Source: Candidatus Saccharimonadota bacterium (GTDB lineage Bacteria; Patescibacteriota; Saccharimonadia; Saccharimonadales; Saccharimonadaceae). From it: DNA of 56,537 nt. The stretch spans positions 1-56,537 of the forward strand of contig UNSQ01000003.1 of the NCBI GenBank assembly GCA_900556885.1, given 5' to 3'. Positions 48,842-56,537 of the stretch are shown piece by piece; the stretch's first letter is position 1, and each line of letters starts with the position of its first letter. The notes under the pieces are model-generated. The model did no database searches and was not told the origin of the DNA. It worked only from the letters and a program-made list of their open reading frames with translations. A program made the translations under genes and the position numbers.

Positions 48842-49363
48842 ATGGAATCTTTTTACGTTACGTCAACTCATCTTGACATAGATATGGCGACTGAACCTCA
48901 TCCGTCTGGGTTAGTTATATTCTCGCGAGAATTATCTACAAACGGGGAGCCGGCTGGACACATAATAATATCTCCCGAGAACCATCATACGGATATATAC
49001 TGTGATTACCTTGAAAGAAATGAAGCTTTAGTAGCAGAGCGTAGACGCTGGGGGATAAATATTCGACAAGACAAGATCGTGAATTATTTCGTCCGAACAG
49101 AACCTGCTTATGGAATGTATATACCTCAGTTAGACGACATGCCGGACTATCCCGAACTGCTAATAGCCTGTACGAAGAATAAAAAAGCGAAGAGATTAGC
49201 CCATCAAGAATTAAGAGTAGACTCGACGCAAGTTAAATTGGCGACGCAAGCTCTCGGTATAGTAATGGCTGATCTGGATATTTTACATAGAGCCGACGGC
49301 GAAACTCGGCTGATAAATTTCCCAAAAGACCAACTTGACGAACAGCAAATTACAGTATATTAA
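48842..49363 (+). CDS. hypothetical 173-residue soluble protein
   Basis: The family is not recognised. Mixed alpha/beta, no membrane segment: GLVIFSRELSTNGEPAGHII, NYFVRTEPAYGMYIPQLDD and KLATQALGIVMADLDILHRA. It lies 19 bp after tRNA-Val on the same strand and may share its transcript; TATAAA also lies just before the ATG. Codon use resembles that of the neighbouring genes. Confidence 0.65.
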   Translation: MESFYVTSTHLDIDMATEPHPSGLVIFSRELSTNGEPAGHIIISPENHHTDIYCDYLERNEALVAERRRWGINIRQDKIVNYFVRTEPAYGMYIPQLDDMPDYPELLIACTKNKKAKRLAHQELRVDSTQVKLATQALGIVMADLDILHRADGETRLINFPKDQLDEQQITVY

Positions 49364-49436
49364 AGTATTAAACACAACTTTCACTCTTTTTATTTTCCCC
49401 TTATCGTGGTAAAATTTTATATTAAGAGGAAGGTCT

Positions 49437-51284
49437 GTGCTAACATCAGACCATATTTTTATGAAGGACGCTAGCAAGATTCGAAACATTGCCATTATTG
49501 CCCACGTCGACCACGGCAAAACAACCATGGTTGACGGGCTATTAAAGCAGTCGCGAACATTCCGCGACAACCAAGCCGAGATGAGCCAGGAATTGATTAT
49601 GGATTCCGGCGATCAAGAGCACGAGCGCGGCATCACCATCACCGCCAAACAAACGTCAATTTTTTACGGCGACTACAAAATAAACATCATTGACACGCCA
49701 GGACACGCCGATTTCTCTGGCGAAGTTGAGCGAACCTTGAATATGGCTGACGGCGTTCTGCTAATCGTGGATGCGCAGGAAGGTCCGATGCCTCAGACCA
49801 AATTCGTATTAGCGAAGGCGCTTGAGCTGGGGCTGAAGCCTGTCGTGATTATCAATAAGATTGACAAGCCAGCCAGGCGAATTGCCGAAGTTGAAGATGA
49901 GTTGAGCGATCTGTTTTTGGAGCTAGCGACCGACGATTCTCAATTGCAATATCCAATTTATTACGCAATCGGACGTGACGGAAAATCATGGAAAGAAATT
50001 CCTGCAAACACCGACGAAGACGCAGATTTGACGCCAATTTTTGACGCGATTATTAACGACATTCCAGCGCCAGATGTGACGGAAGATGGCGCATTTCAAT
50101 TGCTTGTTACCAGCTTGCAATATGACACATTTCAAGGAAAATACGCGATTGGGCGAATTGCTCGCGGATCTGTTAAGCGTGGCTTGCAAGTCAGTTTGAT
50201 GAAAAATGGCGAAGTCGCGGGCTCTGCACGAATTGAGAAAGTTTTTGGCTATCGCGGCTTGAATCGCGAAGAACTTGACGAAGCTTTTGCTGGCGACATT
50301 GTGGCGCTGGTTGGCGTGGCTGACGCGCATATTGGTGATACGATTGCCGACAAAGAACAGCCTGAAGCGCTACCAACAATTGACATTGAAGCTCCGACTT
50401 TGAGCATGTACCTCGGACCAAACACCAGCCCAATGAAAGGTCGCGAGGGCGAGTTCACGACATCCAGGCAAATTGGCGACCGATTGAAGCGAGAGCTTGA
50501 AACCAACGTGGCGCTACGCGTTGAGGAAAACGGAATTGGCTTTACTATTTCTGGGCGTGGCGAATTGCACTTGAGTGTTTTGATTGAAACCATGCGACGC
50601 GAAGGCTTTGAGTTTGAAGTTGGACGACCGCAAGTTGTTACAATTACCGAGGACGGCGTCGAAAAAGAACCGATTGAAGAATTGCAAATTGAAGTCGGAA
50701 GCGAATTTATCGGTGCGATTAGCCAAGAGCTTGGCGCGCGACATGCTGAAATGAAATCCCAGGAAACGACCACCGCTGGTGCTGCTCGCCTGACTTACAT
50801 TTTGCCGACGAGAGCGCTGATTGGTCTGCGCAACATTTTATTGACCGCCACCAGAGGTACGGTGATTATGAATTCCCTGCCTCACGGATATCAACCGCTT
50901 GGCGGAAAATTGCCAAAGACTCGCAATGGAGTTTTGATTGCATTTGAAGCTGGCACAACAACACCTTACGCTTTGCAAGCAGCGGAGGCGCGCGGTGAAT
51001 TACTGGTTGGACCGGGAACGGAAGTTTACGCCGGGATGATTGTCGGGATTTACAATCGCCAAGAAGACATCGAAATCAACGTTTGTAAAGCCAAACATTT
51101 GACCAACATGCGCTCCAAATCGTCGGATGGAACTGTGCAATTGACGCCATTTACGCAGTTTAGCTTGGAGCAATGTATCGACTTTATCGAAGATGACGAG
51201 CTTTTGGAAGTTACGCCAAAGTCATTACGACTTCGCAAGCGATATCTGGACGCAAACGAACGAAAACGCGCCGCGAAACAATAG
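49437..51284 (+). CDS. typA: ribosome-associated GTPase TypA/BipA
   Basis: A 615-residue translational GTPase of EF-G-like layout without domain IV. Motifs: [35 protein letters not shown] and NKIDKPARR; the BipA-specific C-terminal part includes [18 protein letters not shown]. It assists 50S assembly and stress or cold growth in other bacteria. GTG 49437 has AGGAAGG at the right distance; ATG 49461 (MKDASKIRN) would give the family's usual N-terminus, so the start is open. Confidence 0.96.
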   Translation: MLTSDHIFMKDASKIRNIAIIAHVDHGKTTMVDGLLKQSRTFRDNQAEMSQELIMDSGDQEHERGITITAKQTSIFYGDYKINIIDTPGHADFSGEVERTLNMADGVLLIVDAQEGPMPQTKFVLAKALELGLKPVVIINKIDKPARRIAEVEDELSDLFLELATDDSQLQYPIYYAIGRDGKSWKEIPANTDEDADLTPIFDAIINDIPAPDVTEDGAFQLLVTSLQYDTFQGKYAIGRIARGSVKRGLQVSLMKNGEVAGSARIEKVFGYRGLNREELDEAFAGDIVALVGVADAHIGDTIADKEQPEALPTIDIEAPTLSMYLGPNTSPMKGREGEFTTSRQIGDRLKRELETNVALRVEENGIGFTISGRGELHLSVLIETMRREGFEFEVGRPQVVTITEDGVEKEPIEELQIEVGSEFIGAISQELGARHAEMKSQETTTAGAARLTYILPTRALIGLRNILLTATRGTVIMNSLPHGYQPLGGKLPKTRNGVLIAFEAGTTTPYALQAAEARGELLVGPGTEVYAGMIVGIYNRQEDIEINVCKAKHLTNMRSKSSDGTVQLTPFTQFSLEQCIDFIEDDELLEVTPKSLRLRKRYLDANERKRAAKQ

Positions 51285-51300
51285 TCGTGTAAACCACAAA

Positions 51301-51330
51301 ATAACCGCCCCGTAATGGAGCGGCTATTTT
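51301..51330. terminator. bidirectional terminator after typA
   Basis: AACCGC / GCGGCTATT stem with an internal loop, A and T runs on both sides, between convergent genes. Confidence 0.8.
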
Positions 51331-51345
51331 TCATGTGAGCATCAA

Positions 51346-51915
51346 CTAATTGACAAGAGTTTCTTTGACTCGGCGAGAAGCAAAGAAGTACAAGATTACC
51401 AATCCTTCTACTATTAGCATTGTAACGATTCCGGTGATAAATGCCGGAACCTCTACACCTGACCTTCCGGATGCATATATAACTACCGCATTTGCAACAT
51501 TACCCAATCCAGCTGTGGCGATCGTAGCAACGGCTAGCCATTTACCAAGACGCTTCTGCATCGTTATAAACACAACTGCACAAATAGCCAAGACCACTAG
51601 TATAGGTGAAAATATCAAAGAAATGACGTTCTCTGGCTGGCTAAGATTCATTATTGCCTGGAAAAACACTGCTGTATTGACAAGGCTACCGATAACGAAA
51701 CAAACAACAAAGAACATTAACCAACCCTTAACACCCTTCAGAGATTCCGCCATCACGACATATTGCACTGGCGCTGCTTGAGGCTGTGCAAAATATTGCT
51801 GACTGACCGGTTGCTGTTCATACGGCGTATTCTGCGGTTGCGGTGCGGGACCGTATTGTGCGTTTGGATCAGGCTGTGGCGCATATTGCGGCTGCTGAGG
51901 TTCTTGTTTTGGCAT
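51346..51915 (-). CDS. four-helix membrane protein with P/Q-rich N-terminus
   Basis: A 189-residue protein. Residues 1-50 are Pro/Gln/Tyr-rich (PQQPQYAPQPDPNAQYGPA). Four hydrophobic helices follow, near 65-90, 98-118, 125-148 and 155-178. The layout recalls DUF2569-type or other small polytopic proteins, but the family is not certain. The P/Q/Y tail resembles that of the protease at 20.2-22.7 kb. Promoter: TGG-TATAAT; ribosome site AAAGGAG. Confidence 0.7.
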   Translation of the reverse strand: MPKQEPQQPQYAPQPDPNAQYGPAPQPQNTPYEQQPVSQQYFAQPQAAPVQYVVMAESLKGVKGWLMFFVVCFVIGSLVNTAVFFQAIMNLSQPENVISLIFSPILVVLAICAVVFITMQKRLGKWLAVATIATAGLGNVANAVVIYASGRSGVEVPAFITGIVTMLIVEGLVILYFFASRRVKETLVN

Positions 51916-51950
51916 ATTAACTTCTCCTTTTAAGAATATTGATATGCCAA

Positions 51951-53123
51951 TTATACCACATCCTTAATTTCCTCTGGTAAAAATCCTTTGTCGTGCTTAA
52001 AGCCAGCTTGCCACTTATAGCCTTTATTATAGCCCAAATCTTTCATCAATTTGGTCGGAGCGTTCCTGAGATGCAACGGCACGGGAGAATTCGGATATTT
52101 ACGTGCCAATTCAAAAGCGCCGTGCATTAAATCGGTAATTTCACGCGACTTCTGACTACGAGCCAACGCAATAGCGCAATGGAACAAATTATACTTCACC
52201 TCCGGAAGACCGATACGCTCAACAGCCTCAAATGTTGCAATTGCCAAGCTCAGCGCACCATTGCCCGCCAGTCCAATATCTTCCGATGCAAAAATCACCA
52301 TTCGCCGAGCAATAAACTTCGGATCCTCGCCCGCGTCAATCATTCGCGCCAAATAATACGTCGCAGCCGTCGCGTCACTGCCTCTTAGCGACTTGATAAA
52401 AGCGGAAATCACGTCGTAATGCGAATCGCCTTTTTTATCATAGCCCGGAAGTCGCTTCTGAGCCGCCGCCTTAACCACTTCCGGCGTTACTTTTTCGTTA
52501 AAACTCAGCGCCAATTCCAAATTGCCCAGCGCCACCCTTGCATCGCCATCCGATAATTCCGCCAAATAGTCCAGGGCTTTGGGCGAAACTTGCTTAGACT
52601 TTTTCAGAACTTTCAGCGCTCTTTTTAATACGGATATAATCTCGTCTTTTGTCAATCGCTGAAGAACTAAAACTCGCGAACGCGACAGTAGCGGCGTGAT
52701 GACTTCAAAGCTCGGATTCTCGGTCGTCGCACCGATTAACGTAATTAGCCCGCTCTCAACGTGCGGCAAAAACGCGTCTTGTTGAGCTTTATTGAAACGA
52801 TGAATTTCGTCAACGAATAGAATTGTTCTGAGTCCCAAATTCCAGTTTTGGCGGGCATGCTCAATTACCTGTTCAACGTCCTTTTTTCCGCTTGTAACTG
52901 CCGATAATTCAATGAACTCCGCCTTCACCTCGTGCGCAATAATCCGCGCCAACGTCGTTTTTCCAGTTCCCGGCGGACCCCACAATATCAAACTGACCGG
53001 CTCGCCATTCTTAACAATCCGTCTTAATAACTCGCCCTCGCCAAGCAAATGACTCTGCCCTATCACCTCATCCAGCGTCTGCGGTCTCATCCGTTCAGCC
53101 AGCGGCTGCCTACTATCACTCAT
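51951..53123 (-). CDS. rarA: replication-associated recombination protein RarA/MgsA
   Basis: A 390-residue AAA+ ATPase of the clamp-loader-like RarA/WRNIP1 family, acting at stalled forks. Motifs: [48 protein letters not shown] with sensor, and the C-terminal [25 protein letters not shown]. Start ATG 53123 ([14 protein letters not shown]) is chosen, as TATAAT lies 6 nt before it; the longer frame would contain the promoter. Confidence 0.95.
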   Translation of the reverse strand: MSDSRQPLAERMRPQTLDEVIGQSHLLGEGELLRRIVKNGEPVSLILWGPPGTGKTTLARIIAHEVKAEFIELSAVTSGKKDVEQVIEHARQNWNLGLRTILFVDEIHRFNKAQQDAFLPHVESGLITLIGATTENPSFEVITPLLSRSRVLVLQRLTKDEIISVLKRALKVLKKSKQVSPKALDYLAELSDGDARVALGNLELALSFNEKVTPEVVKAAAQKRLPGYDKKGDSHYDVISAFIKSLRGSDATAATYYLARMIDAGEDPKFIARRMVIFASEDIGLAGNGALSLAIATFEAVERIGLPEVKYNLFHCAIALARSQKSREITDLMHGAFELARKYPNSPVPLHLRNAPTKLMKDLGYNKGYKWQAGFKHDKGFLPEEIKDVV

Positions 53124-53224
53124 ACTTCCATTATATCGCGAAATCCATAAAGCCAAAAAGTCTCCGCCGTTTACACTTTCCTCGCACAAAATGCTACAAT
53201 AGATCCATATAAATAGGAGGAAAA

Positions 53225-53971
53225 ATGGAAGCATTCGTAATAATAATCTTGTCGTTCATCGGGCTTTATGTGCTTAGCGGCATTAAAATCGTCAATCAAT
53301 ATCAGCGCGGCGTGGTTTTAACGCTTGGTCGATTTACTGGCGTTCGCGAACCAGGATTAAGAGTCGTCATTCCAGGTCTACAGACAATGATGTTGGTCGA
53401 TATTCGCTCGACTCCAATTGACGTTCCAAAACAAGAAGTCATCACCAAAGACAACGTAACAGTCGGCGTTGATGCGGTGGTTTATTTCCGAGTTATCAAC
53501 GCGCCAAAAGCCGTGCTGGAAACCACGAACTATATTTACGCGACTAGTCAATTTGCCCAAGCAGCACTGCGTGACGTCACCGGTAACGTCGATATGGACG
53601 ATTTGCTCGCCAAGCGCGAAGAGATTTCTCAGCAAATCAAGGAAATTGTTGACGCCGAAACTGACAAGTGGGGTATCGATGTCGAGAACGTTAAGATTCA
53701 GAATATCGAACTTCCTGGCGACATGAAACGCGCCATGGCCAAACAAGCCGAGGCAGAGCGCGAGCGCCGCGCCAACATCATCAACGCTGACGGTGAAAAA
53801 GCCGCAGCCGAGACATTAGCTCAGGCCGCAGAAATCCTAGCAAAAACTCAAGGCGCTATCAATCTGCGAACATTGAACACCTTAGAGCGAATCTCCACAG
53901 AGCCAAGCCAAAAGACAATGATGTTATTCCCTATCGAACTCATCGACGCAATTCGTGGCGGTAAAAAATAG
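53225..53971 (+). CDS. SPFH/stomatin-like (slipin) membrane protein
   Basis: A 248-residue protein with an N-terminal membrane helix (about 3-20), then the SPFH domain (KIVNQYQRGVVLTLGRFTGV, VGVDAVVYFRVINAPKAV) and a coiled coil rich in Ala/Glu/Arg (KQAEAERERRANIINADGEK). Such proteins scaffold membrane microdomains and often pair with NfeD proteases; none is seen here. TGC-TACAAT is the -10, and AGGAGG precedes the ATG. It diverges from rarA. Confidence 0.92.
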   Translation: MEAFVIIILSFIGLYVLSGIKIVNQYQRGVVLTLGRFTGVREPGLRVVIPGLQTMMLVDIRSTPIDVPKQEVITKDNVTVGVDAVVYFRVINAPKAVLETTNYIYATSQFAQAALRDVTGNVDMDDLLAKREEISQQIKEIVDAETDKWGIDVENVKIQNIELPGDMKRAMAKQAEAERERRANIINADGEKAAAETLAQAAEILAKTQGAINLRTLNTLERISTEPSQKTMMLFPIELIDAIRGGKK

Positions 53972-53989
53972 AACATTTATCAATAAAAT

Positions 53990-54018
53990 AAGCACTCTGT
54001 AATTTTACGGAGTGCTTT
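53990..54018 (+). terminator. terminator of the SPFH gene
   Basis: AAGCACTC / GAGTGCTT hairpin followed by T-rich text, 18 nt after the stop. The next 95 bp (54019-54113) hold nothing recognised. Confidence 0.85.
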
Positions 54019-54113
54019 ATAATTTCTGGTGGAATTTTACAACTCCGCTAGAACCTATTTTAGTACAAAATGTTAAAAACTGTGAGCTGTCCACGTATTG
54101 CAAGTGACACGCC

Positions 54114-54791
54114 CTATATATTAAATAACCAGTAAATAATGATTGCTATAACAGTAAATCCAGCAATCAATGTATTTCTTATACTCTTGTTTTCAACGAC
54201 CCTAAACCCGTCCTCTGTAAGCCAATGCTTTTGAAAGTCTGTTTCAAAAAGTACATGGTAAACTCCCTGATAATTGACCACAAAGAGTGGTACTTTTCTA
54301 AAATTGTTCCTTTTCTTGCTATAAATCTTCAATACCCTAGTACGGTAATAATCAGAGCCTTTGTATTCGTAGAACAATGTTTTTTTATTAACAGCAACTT
54401 TGTAATACAAATAATCGCCTAGTTGTATATACTGGCGTACGCCAGCCGAATCAACAACTTCCAACCCATTAACAAAAGTGGCAACATCATAGTTTTCTGG
54501 TGCTGACGACTCCTCTTTTTTATATTCTTTCTGCTTGTTATACTCGGTATGGCTTCGCTCATGCTTTTTATATGACCTATAAGCTATGCTCTCGTCATAC
54601 GACTTCCGCTCTATAGGGTCGTTCAAAATTGAGTAGATAAACTGAAGTCTTTTGAAGAGTTCATCATCTTTTTCTAAACCTGTATCAGGGTGATACTTGA
54701 AAGCAAGCTTTCTGTAAGCTTTTTTTATTTCATCTTGCGAAGCGGTAGGCTCAACACCCAAGAACTCATAATAATTATCTGAATGAGCCAC
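54114..54791 (-). CDS. membrane-tethered J-domain protein
   Basis: A 225-residue protein. An N-terminal J domain (about 5-68) has the HPD motif in KYHPDTGLE, so it should stimulate a DnaK-type ATPase. A basic linker, a beta-rich middle part ([17 protein letters not shown]) and a single C-terminal helix ([14 protein letters not shown]) follow, so it is likely tail-anchored. Its start overlaps the stop of the next membrane gene; three genes here form one operon. Confidence 0.8.
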   Translation of the reverse strand: MAHSDNYYEFLGVEPTASQDEIKKAYRKLAFKYHPDTGLEKDDELFKRLQFIYSILNDPIERKSYDESIAYRSYKKHERSHTEYNKQKEYKKEESSAPENYDVATFVNGLEVVDSAGVRQYIQLGDYLYYKVAVNKKTLFYEYKGSDYYRTRVLKIYSKKRNNFRKVPLFVVNYQGVYHVLFETDFQKHWLTEDGFRVVENKSIRNTLIAGFTVIAIIIYWLFNI

Positions 54792-55705
54792 TAATTATTA
54801 TCTCCAATAGCGGTAAACGTTATCAGTAAAATCGGAATAATTAACGATACAGCTATACTGATTAGCACCTTAAATACTGTGTGCATTTTTGTCTTGCCAG
54901 CAAGAACGTCTCTCTGTAGCTTTATTAAGTAGAAAATTACAACCGCAATTAAATACAAAAAGGCAAAGCTCCAAATGAGAGAACTAACACTGTTATTATG
55001 CGTACTGTCTGTATTGCCACCTAAAAGGTCGCCCCAGTTGAAATTAGCAAAAAATGTTCTTATTGCGGGTATAGTCAAATAAATGAGGAATAAGAAAGAT
55101 TGAATATATATGCTTATGGCTGGCGATAGCCATATATAGTGATACCATTTTATCCCTAATAACTTGCCCTTATCGTCCTCCTCAAATTTACCTACTAATT
55201 TTTGTCCTGTGTTAATACCAACAAACGTTAGGACGCCAGCACCAATAAACTGGAAAACAATAAAAGCCATGTATAAATTATCTTGTCTGATAACATCTCT
55301 CATGCGCACAAAGCTTTCGTGTAGTGCGTCATTCCTAAATATTGCAATAATCAGGAATAAAATGATAACATACCCAAAAATACCAACAATGGCATTAACC
55401 ATGCTTATCGTGACTTTATCGCTTGCCCTGATTTTACGCGCCATGTGTGAATATGCGACACCGAATATAAAAGCAAGCCCACAGATAATGGCGAATTTGA
55501 CAATGTTCCATAGCGGCTCATCAGTCCAAAATAAATTGCTAGGATTAAAATTCTTACCGAGATTAACAACACCCCTGTTATTAAGAATAGTAATAAACTT
55601 TCCTATAGCGTCTTGTAAAACAAGCCAGACAAGCAGATAGCACGCAATAAAATACTTGAGCTTAGCGTTAAAGTCTAGGCTTCTATTGAAAGTATCTCTT
55701 GCCAT
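54791..55705 (-). CDS. polytopic membrane protein, about seven helices
   Basis: A 304-residue protein of unrecognised family. Hydrophobic stretches lie near 16-34, 66-85, 104-124, 145-165, 190-212, 238-262 and 280-300, with a polar, Asn-rich loop near 225-240. It touches both neighbours by one base, so it should be made together with the J-domain protein and the 158-residue membrane protein. Confidence 0.7.
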   Translation of the reverse strand: MARDTFNRSLDFNAKLKYFIACYLLVWLVLQDAIGKFITILNNRGVVNLGKNFNPSNLFWTDEPLWNIVKFAIICGLAFIFGVAYSHMARKIRASDKVTISMVNAIVGIFGYVIILFLIIAIFRNDALHESFVRMRDVIRQDNLYMAFIVFQFIGAGVLTFVGINTGQKLVGKFEEDDKGKLLGIKWYHYIWLSPAISIYIQSFLFLIYLTIPAIRTFFANFNWGDLLGGNTDSTHNNSVSSLIWSFAFLYLIAVVIFYLIKLQRDVLAGKTKMHTVFKVLISIAVSLIIPILLITFTAIGDNN

Positions 55706-56182
55706 TTATTCATTAGCTCTTCCTGCACTCTCAGCTAAAGTCCCACCAATGATACGCGTGCCATACGTCAATATAACGTTAATTAGTAGTACGAAGAATA
55801 TGCTCCAACGACCGTTAAATATCGCTGCCGCCATTCCGATAGGCACTACACCAATACCGCCTATGAATAGACCAATAATCACAGCTATCCAGCCCCAAAG
55901 TGTCAACGTAACCAGCAAGCCAATAATCCAAGTCTGCAAACCATAAACATACGATGATAGGAAAATGATGATACCTACAACACCACGAGTTTTACGTGAT
56001 ATAGCTATCAGTAAGGCAATGATATTGACTGCAAATAATATACCCGTTAGCCAGCTAACGAACGGTAATATAGTTACACCTACTGTTGCGCCTACTGTAA
56101 AGAATAGTATTAGAGCAATGATGCTACCCACAAAAAACGCTATGCCTAGTAATACACCACCGATGGATTCTAGTATTTCCAT
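55706..56182 (-). CDS. membrane protein, about four to five helices
   Basis: A 158-residue, very hydrophobic protein of unrecognised family (GVLLGIAFFVGSIIALILFF, IIGLLVTLTLWGWIAVIIGL and GVVPIGMAAAIF). It is the first gene of the J-domain operon, with AGAGGAG 6 nt before ATG 56182. A structured RNA lies directly upstream in the same direction. Confidence 0.7.
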   Translation of the reverse strand: MEILESIGGVLLGIAFFVGSIIALILFFTVGATVGVTILPFVSWLTGILFAVNIIALLIAISRKTRGVVGIIIFLSSYVYGLQTWIIGLLVTLTLWGWIAVIIGLFIGGIGVVPIGMAAAIFNGRWSIFFVLLINVILTYGTRIIGGTLAESAGRANE

Positions 56183-56214
56183 GTAATCTCCTCTTTTATA
56201 TTACATCGTGGCGA

Positions 56215-56307
56215 AACACAAAAAGCTCGCCACGAGCGATAGCCGAAGCTACCCGATACCGTTTCCAGTACCGACTATAGAGAAATAGCGACTCATGACG
56301 AGCTTTT
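56215..56307 (-). ncRNA. candidate structured RNA with four helices, upstream of the J-domain operon
   Basis: On the minus strand AAAAGCTCGTCATGAG pairs along 16 positions with CTCGTGGCGAGCTTTT; two pairs are G-U, which only fit this strand. Inside are CTAT-ATAG, GGTACTG-GAAA-CGGTATC (GNRA loop) and GTAGC-TTCG-GCTAT (UUCG loop). The outer 3' arm runs into a T stretch, so it can also terminate. A TATAAT box at 56367-56372 could drive it. It could be a leader or attenuator of the following operon, or a free small RNA. No known family is recognised. Confidence 0.55.
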
Positions 56308-56483
56308 ATTTATCCATGAATTCAGTAAACCATGCCAAACATTGTTTGGTTTAGGTTTATGTGGTAATTATACTATTTACACCGCATTTTTGCCATATCT
56401 AGCAAAAAGCGCATCCGACCAGAAAAATCCGACCTTTTCATTTAAAAAATAAGGAATTGACGGGAGATCTAAAAATGTTTTTC

Positions 56484-56537
56484 TGGTGCGGATGGGGAGA
56501 GTCGAACTCCCATCTCAACCTTGGGAAGGTCACATAA
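56484..56537 (-). tRNA. tRNA-Gly(CCC), 5' part beyond the window
   Basis: The 3' part of a tRNA with CCA encoded. T-arm GGGAG-TTCGACT-CTCCC, acceptor end CATCCGC plus A; anticodon loop TTCCCAA in a stem with two G-T pairs gives CCC. About 20 nt of the 5' end are missing. Confidence 0.8.

Noticed and set aside
53124..53234. Longer start of RarA
   Set aside because: The extra residues are hydrophobic, unlike RarA, and contain the rarA promoter and part of the divergent SPFH promoter.

Overview
The window looks like chromosomal DNA of a Candidatus Saccharibacteria (TM7, CPR/Patescibacteria) genome. This is inferred from its low-to-moderate GC, very short intergenic spaces, streamlined ribosomal and transcription genes, a branching enzyme, an L-lactate dehydrogenase, a ThrE-type exporter and many lineage-specific membrane proteins. 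UGA is used as a stop, which argues against Gracilibacteria or Absconditabacteria. The assignment is by recognition, not by database search.

Layout. 1-2.1 kb: an AT-rich partial alpha/beta hydrolase, a gene relic and an ABC-F ATPase. 2.2-9.8 kb: an S10-type ribosomal operon (L3 to S8, minus strand), with S10 split off by a small membrane protein. 9.9-17.9 kb: L-lactate dehydrogenase, EF-Tu, tRNA-guanine transglycosylase, glycogen branching enzyme (divergent from tgt across only 39 bp), an orphan membrane protein, a ThrE-like exporter and an HD protein. 18-24.7 kb: EF-G, a membrane-anchored trypsin-like protease, YajQ, S7, S12 and a MazG-like pyrophosphohydrolase. 24.8-33 kb: an orphan membrane-anchored protein, then rpoC and rpoB. 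33-40.3 kb: thymidylate kinase, a HIT protein, dCTP deaminase, DHFR, thymidylate synthase, ClpP, trigger factor and histidyl-tRNA synthetase. These include a deoxynucleotide/thymidylate set and a protein-folding/proteolysis pair. 40.3-48.7 kb: an accessory region of orphan small genes, an M16-like protein, a TrmH-type methyltransferase, and two tRNA-Leu genes in mirror image around an FAD oxidase. 48.7-56.5 kb: tRNA-Val, TypA/BipA, RarA, an SPFH/stomatin protein, a J-domain membrane operon, a structured RNA and a partial tRNA-Gly.

The most unusual content is a dispersed family of seven promoter-leader units, near 15.5, 25.5, 40.4, 43.5, 44.1, 47.5 and 48.6 kb. Most have a TTGAC-type -35, a 17-nt spacer and an extended -10; several share spacer bases reading AAGTGTGG. 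Their transcripts begin close to AGCTTT, usually folded into a 5' hairpin. Each drives a small orphan gene whose codon use seems GC-richer than its neighbours, and most of these genes are followed by an unusually long perfect or near-perfect hairpin. Three of the leaders (43.5, 44.1 and 47.5 kb) are about 180 nt long. They share a three-helix fold whose helices change by compensatory substitution while the AAAGA loop stays constant. Two units flank the FAD oxidase as inverted copies whose non-coding parts are nearly identical while their coding parts are unrelated. Fragments of queC and folE lie exactly at unit borders, which suggests cassette-like exchange.

Other notable points. hisS has a classical His-codon attenuator: a 14-residue leader peptide with three His codons, an antiterminator and a terminator. 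The RNA polymerase beta' subunit has lost the cysteines of both zinc sites. Many genes have a -10 box 6-8 nt before the start codon, so they are probably translated from leaderless mRNAs.
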